Source: Lactiplantibacillus pingfangensis
Lineage (GTDB): Bacteria > Bacillota > Bacilli > Lactobacillales > Lactobacillaceae
Length of the DNA: 64,000 nt
Direction: 5' to 3'
Assembly (NCBI RefSeq): GCF_005404945.1
Contig: NZ_BJDG01000003.1
Coordinates: 62,001 to 126,000, forward strand
Made by a program: the position numbers and the translations under genes. Below, piece by piece: positions 27,336-35,877 of the stretch; within the stretch, counting starts at the first letter, position 1; every line of letters starts with the position of its first letter. The notes under the pieces are model-generated. The model had not been told where the DNA came from. It worked only from the letters and a program-made list of their open reading frames with translations, and did no database searches.

Positions 27336-28760
27336 ATGAAAGCATCTCAGCGGTTATTGGTTAAAAAACCAGTGAATCCCGCAAATTTTAATAAGGGCGG
27401 ATTAGCGAAGTCACTCGATGCCTTTAGTTTAACCATGATGGGCGTGGGGGCGATTGTCGGTTCCGGGATTTTTATTACGCCCGGTATTATTGCCGCAAAA
27501 TACGCTGGTCCAGCTGCGATGCTGTCATTTGTCATTGCCGCGGCGGTTTGTTCGTTAGCAGCGTTATGTTACGCTGAATTTGCTTCGACGATTCCATTGG
27601 CCGGGAGTGCATATACATATGTTTACACGGTTTTTGGTGAGTTTTTAGCTTGGATTCTTGGTTGGTCGTTGATTTCAGAATATTTATTTGCGGTGTCATC
27701 GGTGGCCGTGAGTTGGTCCGCCTATTTTCAAAATCTACTCAGTGGTTTCGGCATCAAGCTGCCAGAATTTTTGTCCGCCGCCGCTGGGACTGCCGGCGCA
27801 CCACATGCCGGGTTCAATTTGATTGCGTTTGTGGTCGTCTTGGCAATCTCACTACTATTAGTCGGTGGGGTCCAAGAGTCGACACGGGTCAATTCAATCA
27901 TGGTTGTGGTCAAGATTCTCGTGATTGTGCTATTTATTGGCGTCGCAATCTTCTTCGTTAAGCCGGCCAATTTTCATCCGTTCATGCCACATGGGGTGCA
28001 CGGTTTGGTCAAAGGGGCTTCGTTGGCATTTTATGCGTATATCGGTTTTGATGCCGTCTCAACTGCGTCAGAGGAAGTTAAGAACCCGAAACGTGACATG
28101 CCGATTGGGATTATTGGCTCGCTAATTGTAGCGTCGATTTTGTACGTGGCAATGGCGGCTGTCTTGGTCGGTGTCGTTCACTACACAAAATTAAATGTCG
28201 GTGATCCAGTGGCTTATGCTTTGGCCGTGATTCATCAAAATTGGGCTGCCGGAATTGTGTCATTAGGCGCGGTAGTCGGGATGACGACCGTCTTGATTGT
28301 GATGCTCTACGGCGGCACGCGCTTGCTCTTTGCAATTAGTCGTGACGGCTTGTTACCAAAAGCCTTTCGGACCTTGAGTGCAAAAACGAAGGTTCCCGTT
28401 AAAAGCACTTGGATTTTTGGCGTGATTGCTAGTATTTTTGCCGCGGTGATTCCATTGGATAAGATTGCGGAATTGGTGAATATTGGGACTTTATTCGCGT
28501 TCGCGATGGTGTCAATTGGCGTGGTTTTCCTACGCAAACATGAATCATTACAACAAATCAATAGTTCATTTAAAGTGCCATTTTATCCAGTACTGCCGGT
28601 TGTCTCATTCTTAGCCTGCATTTACTTGATGATTAACTTACAAATTTTCACTTGGCAGATGTTTGGTATCTGGATTACGATTGGCATTATTATCTACTTT
28701 ATTTATAGCTATCATCATTCACGAATTCGGGCAGAATTGCGTGAAGAAGAGACTAAATAA
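27336..28760 (+). CDS. APC-family amino acid permease
   Basis: A 474-residue transporter with about 12-13 membrane helices. MMGVGAIVGSGIFITPGIIAA in TM1 and GFDAVSTASEEVKNPKRDMPIGI are classic amino acid-polyamine-organocation motifs, closest in style to the YfnA/cationic amino acid group. Substrate cannot be read from the sequence. ATG 27336 is chosen over TTG 27333 because it sits nine bases from GGAGGC. It is monocistronic, with a structured repeat and then a terminator downstream. Confidence 0.87.
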   Translation: MKASQRLLVKKPVNPANFNKGGLAKSLDAFSLTMMGVGAIVGSGIFITPGIIAAKYAGPAAMLSFVIAAAVCSLAALCYAEFASTIPLAGSAYTYVYTVFGEFLAWILGWSLISEYLFAVSSVAVSWSAYFQNLLSGFGIKLPEFLSAAAGTAGAPHAGFNLIAFVVVLAISLLLVGGVQESTRVNSIMVVVKILVIVLFIGVAIFFVKPANFHPFMPHGVHGLVKGASLAFYAYIGFDAVSTASEEVKNPKRDMPIGIIGSLIVASILYVAMAAVLVGVVHYTKLNVGDPVAYALAVIHQNWAAGIVSLGAVVGMTTVLIVMLYGGTRLLFAISRDGLLPKAFRTLSAKTKVPVKSTWIFGVIASIFAAVIPLDKIAELVNIGTLFAFAMVSIGVVFLRKHESLQQINSSFKVPFYPVLPVVSFLACIYLMINLQIFTWQMFGIWITIGIIIYFIYSYHHSRIRAELREEETK

Positions 28761-28780
28761 GTTGGTGTTTGCTACTGATT

Positions 28781-29235
28781 GCTTCCAGCCGCCACTGATA
28801 ACATGCGGCCGTGAGACCGGGTCAAGCCTGAGAAACGTCTTGGCCCTCGCCCGGAACCCTTGCACAAATCGCAAGTGTCCCGGACCGTCCGTGGCGTAAC
28901 GCCGGCAAAAAACATGCCGACCCAACGCCACCTTCACGACCGATGCCATCAGCGGCGACTTCCAGCTAATTTAGCTGTTTTTAGGTTAGGTTTAGCGGAA
29001 GCAGGCAGAAATCGTTGTGCTGTGTTGGTAAGATTGGCCGGCGGTCTTGGCTGCCTAATCTTACAGGGCGATTTAAAGACGTGGGTTATCGGCTTTAAAT
29101 CGAAGTTGCAGACCGCACTATGGCTGCGACTGTCCCACCATAGCACAGCGATTTCTGTCTGCTGAAGCGGAATTACCACTAATTTGGAAGTGCCTGTTGC
29201 CTATATGACAGTGTTTACAAGTTCTCTTGTCCTTT
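28781..29235 (+). repeat. structured repeat, complete A-B-C copy
   Basis: This is the fullest copy. Module A covers 28781-28966; hairpin 1 GGGTCAAG / CTTGGCCC contains a G-U pair, and hairpin 3 is GTGGCGT / ACGCCAC. Module B covers 29000-29163, closed by AGCAGGCAGAAATCG / CGATTTCTGTCTGCT, with inner hairpins GTAAGATT / AATCTTAC and GATTTAAAG / CTTTAAATC. Module C covers about 29165-29235. It lies between the amino acid permease stop and its terminator. Confidence 0.83.
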
Positions 29236-29270
29236 CAACCTATAGTTAATCAACTAAAATTGAGCCAAGA

Positions 29271-29298
29271 AACGAGTCCAGTAGGGCTCGTTTTTTGT
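29271..29298 (+). terminator. terminator after the permease and repeat
   Basis: ACGAGTCC pairs with GGGCTCGT around AGTA and is followed by six T. Confidence 0.85.
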
Positions 29299-29369
29299 AG
29301 TGTCAGTTTTCATCACATGCTATAATTGAGCTTATTCTTAACGGCGAATCATTTTGGGAGGGATCACGG

Positions 29370-29966
29370 ATGCGGCGAAGGTCCAACGCATATCATATTA
29401 GTATCTTGGCAGTCTTAATTGCCATTGTTATTATTCAAAATGTTGTCCCATTTTTTGGTTACATTCCAATTTTAGGCCTAAGTTTGACGACGATTCATGT
29501 GACGGTGATTGTGGCGGCCGTGGTCTTAGGACCAAAAGATGGCGCAATTGTCGGTGCCGCGTGGGGGTTGATTGATTGGCTTAGGGCATTCATTGCGCCA
29601 ACCAGTGCACTCGCACCGTTAGTTTTTACAAATCCATTAGTTTCGGTAGTGCCACGGATTTTGATTGGCGTGGTAGCCGGCTGGGTTTTCATTATGCTTA
29701 AAAAACGGGTTTCAACACCACTCAGCTTGACGCTTGCCGGCGTGGCTGGGTCATTAACGAATACGTTATTAGTTCTGGGCTTAATTGGCACGTTGTATCG
29801 GCATGCGGCGGCTGGGTTTTATCAAGTTAATCTGAGCAAATTGATGCCGTATATTTTGGGAATTGTTGGCACCAATGGGGTACCCGAGGCCATTCTGGCT
29901 GGAGTTTTAGTGCCACTGATTGGTGGAGCCTTGTTACGGTATCAGCACGGTACAGGACGAATTTAG
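29370..29966 (+). CDS. ECF transporter S component, substrate uncertain
   Basis: A 198-residue protein with about six membrane helices and the glycine-rich small-residue pattern of ECF substrate-binding subunits (GAIVGAAWGLIDWLRAF). It would dock onto the EcfA1A2T module encoded at 13047-15542. General resemblance is to pantothenate-type S components (PanT), but the ligand is not certain. GGGAGGGATC precedes the ATG. Confidence 0.78.
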   Translation: MRRRSNAYHISILAVLIAIVIIQNVVPFFGYIPILGLSLTTIHVTVIVAAVVLGPKDGAIVGAAWGLIDWLRAFIAPTSALAPLVFTNPLVSVVPRILIGVVAGWVFIMLKKRVSTPLSLTLAGVAGSLTNTLLVLGLIGTLYRHAAAGFYQVNLSKLMPYILGIVGTNGVPEAILAGVLVPLIGGALLRYQHGTGRI

Positions 29967-30038
29967 CACGTCTGTTCTGACATGAGGAATCCTTTTTTAC
30001 TCTGAGCATCATTCAGAAAACTAAGGTGGCAAGCAAGT

Positions 30039-30185
30039 ATGAACTATTTAATCTTTGGCACAGAATTGGTTGTGATTTTTCTGTGGCTGTTTTTCGGCCC
30101 GCATCAGTTTTGGTTAGCACTCATCGGGGTGGTTGTAATTATTTTAATTTCTCAATTTTTTCATCAATTTTTGAAGGCGCGCTAA
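30039..30185 (+). CDS. small membrane protein, 48 residues
   Basis: An ATG with AAGGTGG upstream opens a frame MNYLIFGTELVVIFLWLFF ... FHQFLKAR with two hydrophobic segments (about 3-19 and 25-41) and a basic end. It ends 28 bases before a perfect terminator stem. I do not recognise it, but start site, composition and terminator fit a real small gene. Confidence 0.55.
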   Translation: MNYLIFGTELVVIFLWLFFGPHQFWLALIGVVVIILISQFFHQFLKAR

Positions 30186-30213
30186 TGGTTAAGTCGTTCA
30201 ATGTCTTGGTAAA

Positions 30214-30260
30214 ACTAAAAAAGCGGATTTGAGGTCAGTCCTCAAATCCGCTTTTTTAGT
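30214..30260. terminator. bidirectional terminator
   Basis: A perfect 20-bp inverted repeat (30214-30233 with 30241-30260) has A runs on the left arm and T runs on the right, so it can end transcripts from both sides. The right arm overlaps the last codon and the stop of the minus-strand small gene. Confidence 0.88.
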
Positions 30261-30432
30261 TAACTGCTGTAAATTGCTTTTGACTAATGATCACCTTGTT
30301 GTGGTACTTGTCCACAATTTCAGGATCAGTGCTTTCAAACGTAATCAAATAAGAATTAACATAGGCTTTAGCGATTTCACCTGTAAAGTCTTGACCTTCA
30401 AGCTTAAAGGTCACTTTTGTGCCGATAGTCAT
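30256..30432 (-). CDS. DUF2187-like small protein, 58 residues
   Basis: The frame MTIGTKVTFKLEGQDFTGEI ... VIISQKQFTAVN resembles the DUF2187 (YkvS-like) group: a short beta-rich domain beginning with a G-x-K-V-T/S-F pattern and GEI. GAGG lies nine bases upstream of the ATG. It follows the surface hydrolase gene on the same strand by 76 bases with no clear terminator between, so both may be on one transcript. Function unknown. Confidence 0.65.
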   Translation of the reverse strand: MTIGTKVTFKLEGQDFTGEIAKAYVNSYLITFESTDPEIVDKYHNKVIISQKQFTAVN

Positions 30433-30508
30433 GCGTTAGCCTCTTCTCTGGTTAATGCTTTTAAATATAGCACGGATTAACTGAAAGTCAATCGAAGTGA
30501 GTAGTCGC

Positions 30509-32872
30509 TTAACTAAAGATTCTTGCAAAACGACGGCGCAAACCAATAAATAAGCCAGCGGCCATGGCCACCAGACTAGCGCCTAAAGCGGCGAGACCGG
30601 TTTGGGTTTGGTCATCAGTTTGCGGCAAGACAGCGGTGGTTGCAGCCGTTTGGGTGCTAGCCGGCTGAGCAGCTGTGTGACCGGCGTCTAGCGTCGCGTG
30701 AACCGGAACAACGGCGACGCTCGTGTGATCACCAGCAACAGTAGTGTCTCGAAGTAAGCTGGCTATCACGGTCGAGCCACTGTGATCATTTGCCACTAAT
30801 GAACCGTCAACTTGTGCTAAAGCGGCTTTGATTGTGGCTTTTTGTGCCGCCATCCGTGCGGCTTCGTGAGTTGCGGCAGCGTCTGACTGCGCCTTGATCG
30901 TCGTGCCTGTCGTGGCATTACTGTTGAGATCGTCAGCGGCGACCGTGGGGGTTGTCTCAGCTGTGCCGTTATTTTCAACTGTCGTTGTCGTCGTTTGGTC
31001 AGGACTAACGACCTCGCCAGTATCCACATCGGTCGGGGCGGTGGCGTCATCGAGGGTCTCATCTTCAGTTTCGGGTAAGACGACTGGTGTTTCATCGCTA
31101 CCGAGTGCCTCAGCTAAAAATGAGGTCAAATGGGCCGTATATTGCAAAACAGCACCATTAGCCATGGCATGCCCGCCAACTTGGCCAGGTAAAATCCAAA
31201 CTTCTTTGATTTTAGAATTATTGGCCGCGGCTAATTGCAATGAATTAGTATAAGGAATAAAACTGTCGTCTTCGGTATGAATCAACATTAATGGGACGGT
31301 GACTTGGCTAGCCGCGGTCACGCCGGAAATATCCGCTAACGAGAAACCTTGCTTTGCTTGTAACTCGTTGTTGATTTCACCCAAAATCTTATCATAAGAC
31401 AGGAATGGCAAACTCGTGATTGCGGGCAGGCCAAAAGATTGTAGCTTAGTTGAGACAGCCGCAATCGCACTCTGATAAAGGGTGCTGCCAAGGCCAGGCA
31501 TTGTGGCGTAGCCGGCATCGGCAATCACCGCCTTAACTGATTTGGAGAGGCCGGGAACGGATGCTGCTTCAATCACGGTGTCGGCACCCAGTGATTGACC
31601 GTAGAAGACCACTTCACTGTTGGCCCCATTGCGGGCATCCACTTTTTTAACCCAGTTAAGCCAATCATATTTATCTTGGTAACCAAAAGTAATATCGTTG
31701 CCATCGCTCAAAAATTGGCCACGCTGACTTGGCATTAAGACGTTATAGCCTAAGTCATACCAAATTTTAGAAACGTAACCGATCCAGTCAGGTTCTTCAG
31801 TCCAGCCTTGCCCGATGACGACTGTTTTAGTTGAGTCGCCATTTTGAATATAGGTGGCGCGAACGAACTGCGTCGGGTCATTATATTCTGGTAGTTCCCA
31901 AGTTTCTTTCGCAACGTTTTGATACCAAGCCACTGCCGCTGGATAGTAAGTTTCAGAAGCGGCCCGATCAGCGGCATAGGCCACAGGATCTAACCCGGTC
32001 CAAAAATCTGATACCGCATAGCGGCTAGGATCCAGTAGTGTCCGAAATTTAGAAAGCGCTTGCGAACCTGAACCAGTGAAGGCGACTTGATAGAGGGCTT
32101 TACCAACGAGTTTGCTGGCAATGTCAGTTGGCAGTTCAGTCAGATTGTTGATCAGTTCGTCTAGTTTGGCTTTAACTGCTGGTAATTGGGGACTGTTTTC
32201 AGCTGTGGCCCCTAAATCTTGGACGGCGGCGACGATATCGCTAACGTCGAGCGTGACAGTTTTAGTCACGGTTTTGGTCGTTGTATCGACACTCTTCCAA
32301 GTGACGCTATAAGGACCATTGCTAGTCACAGTGATGGTGCCATGGTTATCAAGTTGTGTGTCGTCAGTCGTGTAAACTGGTCCATGTGGATTGGCGGCGA
32401 CCGGTCGTGCAGCCGTCGCTGGTGCGGTGGTGGCAGCTGATTGTGCTGCCACACTTGCTGCGGTTGTCGGCTGTTCACTAGTGGGATCAGTCACCTCGGC
32501 CGCGGCCGTGGTTGGCTGTGACGTTTCAGTTGCCGCTGCAGTGGTCGGTTGTTGGGCAGTGTTACTGTCAGGAGCGACGGTTGGTGTTGTTGACGGCGCG
32601 GTCGTCGTGGCCGACTCAGTTGCTGGTTCAGCGGCAGTAGTTGCGGCCGCGGTAGTCGGATTAGTTCCCGTTGTTGGTTGGGTGGCAGTTGGCGTCGTTA
32701 GGGTGGTTGGTGCCGCCGTGGCGGTGAGGGCATTGGTTGCTGCTAAGGCGTTGGTCGTTAACATTAAACCGCTGCCTAAGCCAGCCATCGTGATACCAGC
32801 GTACACCCAGCGTCTCCCGGACTTAAACATTTTGAAATGGGTGGTGGACATCCCCGAAGTTGTTCGATTCAT
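30509..32872 (-). CDS. sortase-anchored surface alpha/beta hydrolase with KxYKxGKxW signal
   Basis: The 787-residue protein starts with a KxYKxGKxW-type signal (FKMFKSGRRWVY, residues 13-24) and a hydrophobic stretch to about 44. A Thr/Ala/Pro-rich region follows to about 165. The central alpha/beta-hydrolase-like domain has the nucleophile motif GQSLGAD, an acid candidate in HTEDDSFIPY and a histidine in VGGHAMANG. After another low-complexity stretch comes LPQTD (749-753), a hydrophobic tail and RRRF, the L. plantarum-type sortase signal. It is probably a cell-wall esterase or lipase-like enzyme; substrate unknown. GAGGAG precedes the ATG. Confidence 0.87.
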   Translation of the reverse strand: MNRTTSGMSTTHFKMFKSGRRWVYAGITMAGLGSGLMLTTNALAATNALTATAAPTTLTTPTATQPTTGTNPTTAAATTAAEPATESATTTAPSTTPTVAPDSNTAQQPTTAAATETSQPTTAAAEVTDPTSEQPTTAASVAAQSAATTAPATAARPVAANPHGPVYTTDDTQLDNHGTITVTSNGPYSVTWKSVDTTTKTVTKTVTLDVSDIVAAVQDLGATAENSPQLPAVKAKLDELINNLTELPTDIASKLVGKALYQVAFTGSGSQALSKFRTLLDPSRYAVSDFWTGLDPVAYAADRAASETYYPAAVAWYQNVAKETWELPEYNDPTQFVRATYIQNGDSTKTVVIGQGWTEEPDWIGYVSKIWYDLGYNVLMPSQRGQFLSDGNDITFGYQDKYDWLNWVKKVDARNGANSEVVFYGQSLGADTVIEAASVPGLSKSVKAVIADAGYATMPGLGSTLYQSAIAAVSTKLQSFGLPAITSLPFLSYDKILGEINNELQAKQGFSLADISGVTAASQVTVPLMLIHTEDDSFIPYTNSLQLAAANNSKIKEVWILPGQVGGHAMANGAVLQYTAHLTSFLAEALGSDETPVVLPETEDETLDDATAPTDVDTGEVVSPDQTTTTTVENNGTAETTPTVAADDLNSNATTGTTIKAQSDAAATHEAARMAAQKATIKAALAQVDGSLVANDHSGSTVIASLLRDTTVAGDHTSVAVVPVHATLDAGHTAAQPASTQTAATTAVLPQTDDQTQTGLAALGASLVAMAAGLFIGLRRRFARIFS

Positions 32873-33052
32873 ATACTTACTCCTCTTAATAATTTATTCT
32901 ATTCGACATTATGAATATACCATGTGAAAATGCGTTTAGTTCAATTTACGCAAGGATTTGTGAACGAATGGGGTAGGTTTCAGTGAACGGGGGCATTTGT
33001 TCATAGCTGTAACAATTACCGACTTGAAATGATTGACAAAACGCTGATATAG

Positions 33053-33075
33053 CGGTGTTTTGTGAAAAATCACCG
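33053..33075. promoter_or_regulatory. inverted repeat upstream of cydA
   Basis: CGGTG and CACCG flank an imperfect dyad containing TTTTGTGAAAAATCAC. It recalls redox-regulator sites (TTGTGA half), but the spacing does not match the Rex box I know. It lies between the divergent surface-protein gene and cydA. Apart from this and the cydA promoter I see nothing in 32873-33331. Confidence 0.4.
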
Positions 33076-33235
33076 GATTGTCAGTTTGTGTAAAACTATT
33101 CAAACCGGCGCTATTTCAGCGCTCAAACACGATTTAGGCGTCAATAACTGTCAACTAACAAACTGATTAATGAGGACTGACGCGGGTTTGAAAATTAGGG
33201 TATTTGACTATTTTTACAATAAAAGTTGAGATTGA

Positions 33236-33264
33236 TTGAAATTTCACTTATCAGTTGATATGAT
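33236..33264 (+). promoter_or_regulatory. cydABDC promoter
   Basis: TTGAAA (33236-33241) and TATGAT (33259-33264) are spaced 17 bases apart, placing the transcription start near 33271. The leader contains a 7-bp hairpin, TTGGTTC (33278-33284) with GAACCAA (33298-33304), before the GGGGGG ribosome binding site. Confidence 0.65.
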
Positions 33265-33331
33265 AGGGGTGAATCGATTGGTTCCGCTTACGCAGGTGAA
33301 CCAACTAGTTTAATAAAAAGGGGGGACCACT

Positions 33332-34771
33332 ATGAATCTCGGATTAAGTATTATCTCCTTAGCTCGTTTTCAATTTGCGATGACCACGGTGTTTCATTTC
33401 TTCTTTGTGCCATTATCAATCGGGTTAGCACTAGTTGTTGCAATTATGGAAACGGTTTATGTTGTGAAGAAGGATATTCTTTATAAACATATGGCGCAAT
33501 TCTGGGGACGGATTTTCTTACTTAGCTTCGCGGTTGGGGTTGTTACTGGGATTATTCAGGAATTCCAATTTGGGATGAATTGGTCTGATTATTCACGTTT
33601 TATGGGTGACATTTTTGGGGCGCCACTAGCGATTGAAGCGTTAGTTGCGTTCTTCATGGAATCCACGTTTATTGGTCTTTGGATGTTTGGTTGGGATCGG
33701 TTCAACGCCAAAATCCATTTAGCGTTTATTTGGTTAACATCGATTGGGACGATGATCTCAGCGATGTGGATTTTAGCAGCGAACAGTTTCATGCAAAATC
33801 CAGTGGGCTTCATGATCAATGCCAAAACTGGTCGGGCACAAATGACGAGTTTTAGCGCGGTCATCAAGAATCCACAACTTTGGGTTGAATTACCACATGT
33901 TTTGTTTGGGGCATTCGTAACTGGGTCGTTTGTCGTTGCTGGGATGGCGGCATTCTCATTGCTCAAGAAAAAGAATGTCAACTTCTTCCGTAAGTCACTC
34001 AAAGTCAGCTTGATTATTGGCTTAGTGGCGACGATTGGTGTCGTTGCCGTTGGTGATTTACAAACGCGTTACATCATTAAAGAACAACCGATGAAGTTTG
34101 CCGCTACTGAAGGTCTGTACAAGGACTCCGGTTCACCAGCCGCATGGTCGGTTATTTCAAGCATGGATACTCAGAATCACAAGACGAATTGGTCGATTGA
34201 TGTGCCATATGTGTTGGATATTTTGAGTTACCATAAGTTGTCTGGGAACGTTAAGGGTCAAAATACGTTGAACAAGGAATTCCATGCCAAATATGATAAA
34301 AAGTTTGGCAAGAACATGAATTACTACGTGCCAACGAAGACCTTGTTCTGGAGCTTCCGGGTGATGACAATTTCTGGCGGGGTCTTTGCGCTGATTGCGA
34401 TTATTGGCTTGCTCTTTAATCGTGCTAGCTCAGACCTCATCATTCGTCAACGCTGGTTCCTATGGGTCTTAGGGATTTGTACGTTCTTACCATTTGCGGC
34501 AAATACAACAGGTTGGTTGATTACTGAATTGGGTCGTTATCCATGGGTTGTCTATGGTCTTTTGACGATTGCCGACGCGGTTTCACCGAATGTCAGTGTG
34601 GCGTCCTTATTGATTTCTAATATCGTTTACTTCTGCGTCTTCAGTGGCTTAGGGATTGTCATGATTGTCTTATCACGGCGTGCCTTACATGAGGGGCCAG
34701 ATGATCTGTTAAAAGCAACTGATGACGCACCATATGATCCTTATGGTAAGGGGGCGCTCAGTCATGAGTAA
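33332..34771 (+). CDS. cydA: cytochrome bd ubiquinol/menaquinol oxidase subunit I
   Basis: CydA carries the haems and the quinol site of cytochrome bd, which reduces oxygen to water. The 479-residue protein begins with ARFQFAMTTVFHFFFVPLSIGLAL, containing the conserved haem ligand histidine, and has about nine helices plus the Q-loop region around 240-300. Gram-positive CydA has a short Q loop, and this length fits. With DHNA and haem supplied, lactobacilli can respire with it. It overlaps cydB by eight bases. Confidence 0.96.
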   Translation: MNLGLSIISLARFQFAMTTVFHFFFVPLSIGLALVVAIMETVYVVKKDILYKHMAQFWGRIFLLSFAVGVVTGIIQEFQFGMNWSDYSRFMGDIFGAPLAIEALVAFFMESTFIGLWMFGWDRFNAKIHLAFIWLTSIGTMISAMWILAANSFMQNPVGFMINAKTGRAQMTSFSAVIKNPQLWVELPHVLFGAFVTGSFVVAGMAAFSLLKKKNVNFFRKSLKVSLIIGLVATIGVVAVGDLQTRYIIKEQPMKFAATEGLYKDSGSPAAWSVISSMDTQNHKTNWSIDVPYVLDILSYHKLSGNVKGQNTLNKEFHAKYDKKFGKNMNYYVPTKTLFWSFRVMTISGGVFALIAIIGLLFNRASSDLIIRQRWFLWVLGICTFLPFAANTTGWLITELGRYPWVVYGLLTIADAVSPNVSVASLLISNIVYFCVFSGLGIVMIVLSRRALHEGPDDLLKATDDAPYDPYGKGALSHE

Positions 34772-35759
34772 CTTACAATTATTATGGTTTGTCCTAGTTG
34801 GCGTGCTGTTTAGTGGGTTCTTCTTCCTTGAAGGGTTCGACTTTGGCGTTGGGATGACGATCAAGAGTTTGGCTCAGACGCGTGCTGAACGCGACGTTGT
34901 GATTCATACCATCGGTCCGCATTGGGATGCCAACGAAGTTTGGTTGATTACGGCTGGTGGAGCGATGTTTGCCTCATTCCCAATGTGGTATGCGACCTTG
35001 TTCTCAGGGTTCTATCTAATTCTGTTATTGATCTTGGTTGCCTTGATTATGCGTGGTGTTTCGTTTGAATTTCGTAGTCGAATGGAAAGCGATGCCGGTC
35101 GGAACTTCTGGGAATGGGCAGCTGCAATTGGCAGTTTCTTGGCAGCATTCCTGTTTGGGATGATGTTTACGGCGATGGTCAAAGGGATGCCGATTGATGC
35201 GCATGGTGATATGACGGCTCACTTTACTGATTACGTGAACTTGTTCTCGATTGTCGGTGGGGTCGCTGTGACCTTACTCTGCTACCTCCATGGGTTAAAC
35301 TTTATTCGGCTAAAGACGACCGGTACTTTGCGTGCGCGGGCATTACAGTGGGCGAAACCATTATATTGGGTCCTCTTTGCCGGTGAAGTGGTCTTTGCGA
35401 TTCTCTTGTATTTCAATACCGATTTCTTTACGAAAAAACCAATTTCAACTTTGATTTTGGTCGTTGCCTTGGTCGTATTGACTTGTTTAGCCACTTGGGG
35501 CGTTTACGGGAACCACGAATGGTTATCCTTTATTAGCAGTGGCTTATCCTTGATTGATGTGGTTGTCCTCTTGTTCAATGGCTTGTTCCCACGAGTCATG
35601 GTCGCGAACAATGCGGTTAACAGTATTTTAATTAAGAATGCGTCTAACTCACCGTACACCTTGCATTTGATGACAGTGATTGCGCTAAGCGTGCTGCCAA
35701 TTATGCTCGTCTACTTCATTTGGAGTTACTGGGTCTTTTACAAACGCTTAGCCTCCTAA
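34764..35759 (+). CDS. cydB: cytochrome bd oxidase subunit II
   Basis: CydB is the structural partner of CydA. The sequence starts MSNLQLLWFVLVGVLFSGFF and has FLEGFDFGVGM and GPHWDANEVWLITAGGAMFA, both signature segments. 331 residues with eight to nine helices. The start is ATG 34764 inside the end of cydA with GGGGGCG upstream. An RNA hairpin with terminator form follows. Confidence 0.96.
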   Translation: MSNLQLLWFVLVGVLFSGFFFLEGFDFGVGMTIKSLAQTRAERDVVIHTIGPHWDANEVWLITAGGAMFASFPMWYATLFSGFYLILLLILVALIMRGVSFEFRSRMESDAGRNFWEWAAAIGSFLAAFLFGMMFTAMVKGMPIDAHGDMTAHFTDYVNLFSIVGGVAVTLLCYLHGLNFIRLKTTGTLRARALQWAKPLYWVLFAGEVVFAILLYFNTDFFTKKPISTLILVVALVVLTCLATWGVYGNHEWLSFISSGLSLIDVVVLLFNGLFPRVMVANNAVNSILIKNASNSPYTLHLMTVIALSVLPIMLVYFIWSYWVFYKRLAS

Positions 35760-35815
35760 ATGAGTTTTAACCACCAAATCATTAAAGCGGTGGTACAATT
35801 AAATTGCACGAACAG

Positions 35816-35852
35816 GGTCGTGACTTGGCCGAGTGCCAAGTCGCGGCCTTTT
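35816..35852 (+). terminator. hairpin between cydAB and cydDC
   Basis: GGTCGTGACTTGG (35816-35828) pairs over 13 bp with CCAAGTCGCGGCC (35836-35848), two G-U pairs, followed by TTTTAATATTTT. As an intra-operon terminator it would lower expression of the exporter relative to the oxidase. Confidence 0.78.
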
Positions 35853-35877
35853 AATATTTTAAGCGGGGGTGACGGAG

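Noticed and set aside
32391-32927. 178-residue frame opposite the surface protein N-terminus
   Set aside because: It is the antisense shadow of Thr/Ala-rich coding sequence; Val/Ala-rich composition arises from the complementary codons.
33053-33075. Rex operator before cydA
   Set aside because: The TTGTGA half is present but the spacing and second half do not fit the Rex box; kept only as an unnamed inverted repeat.
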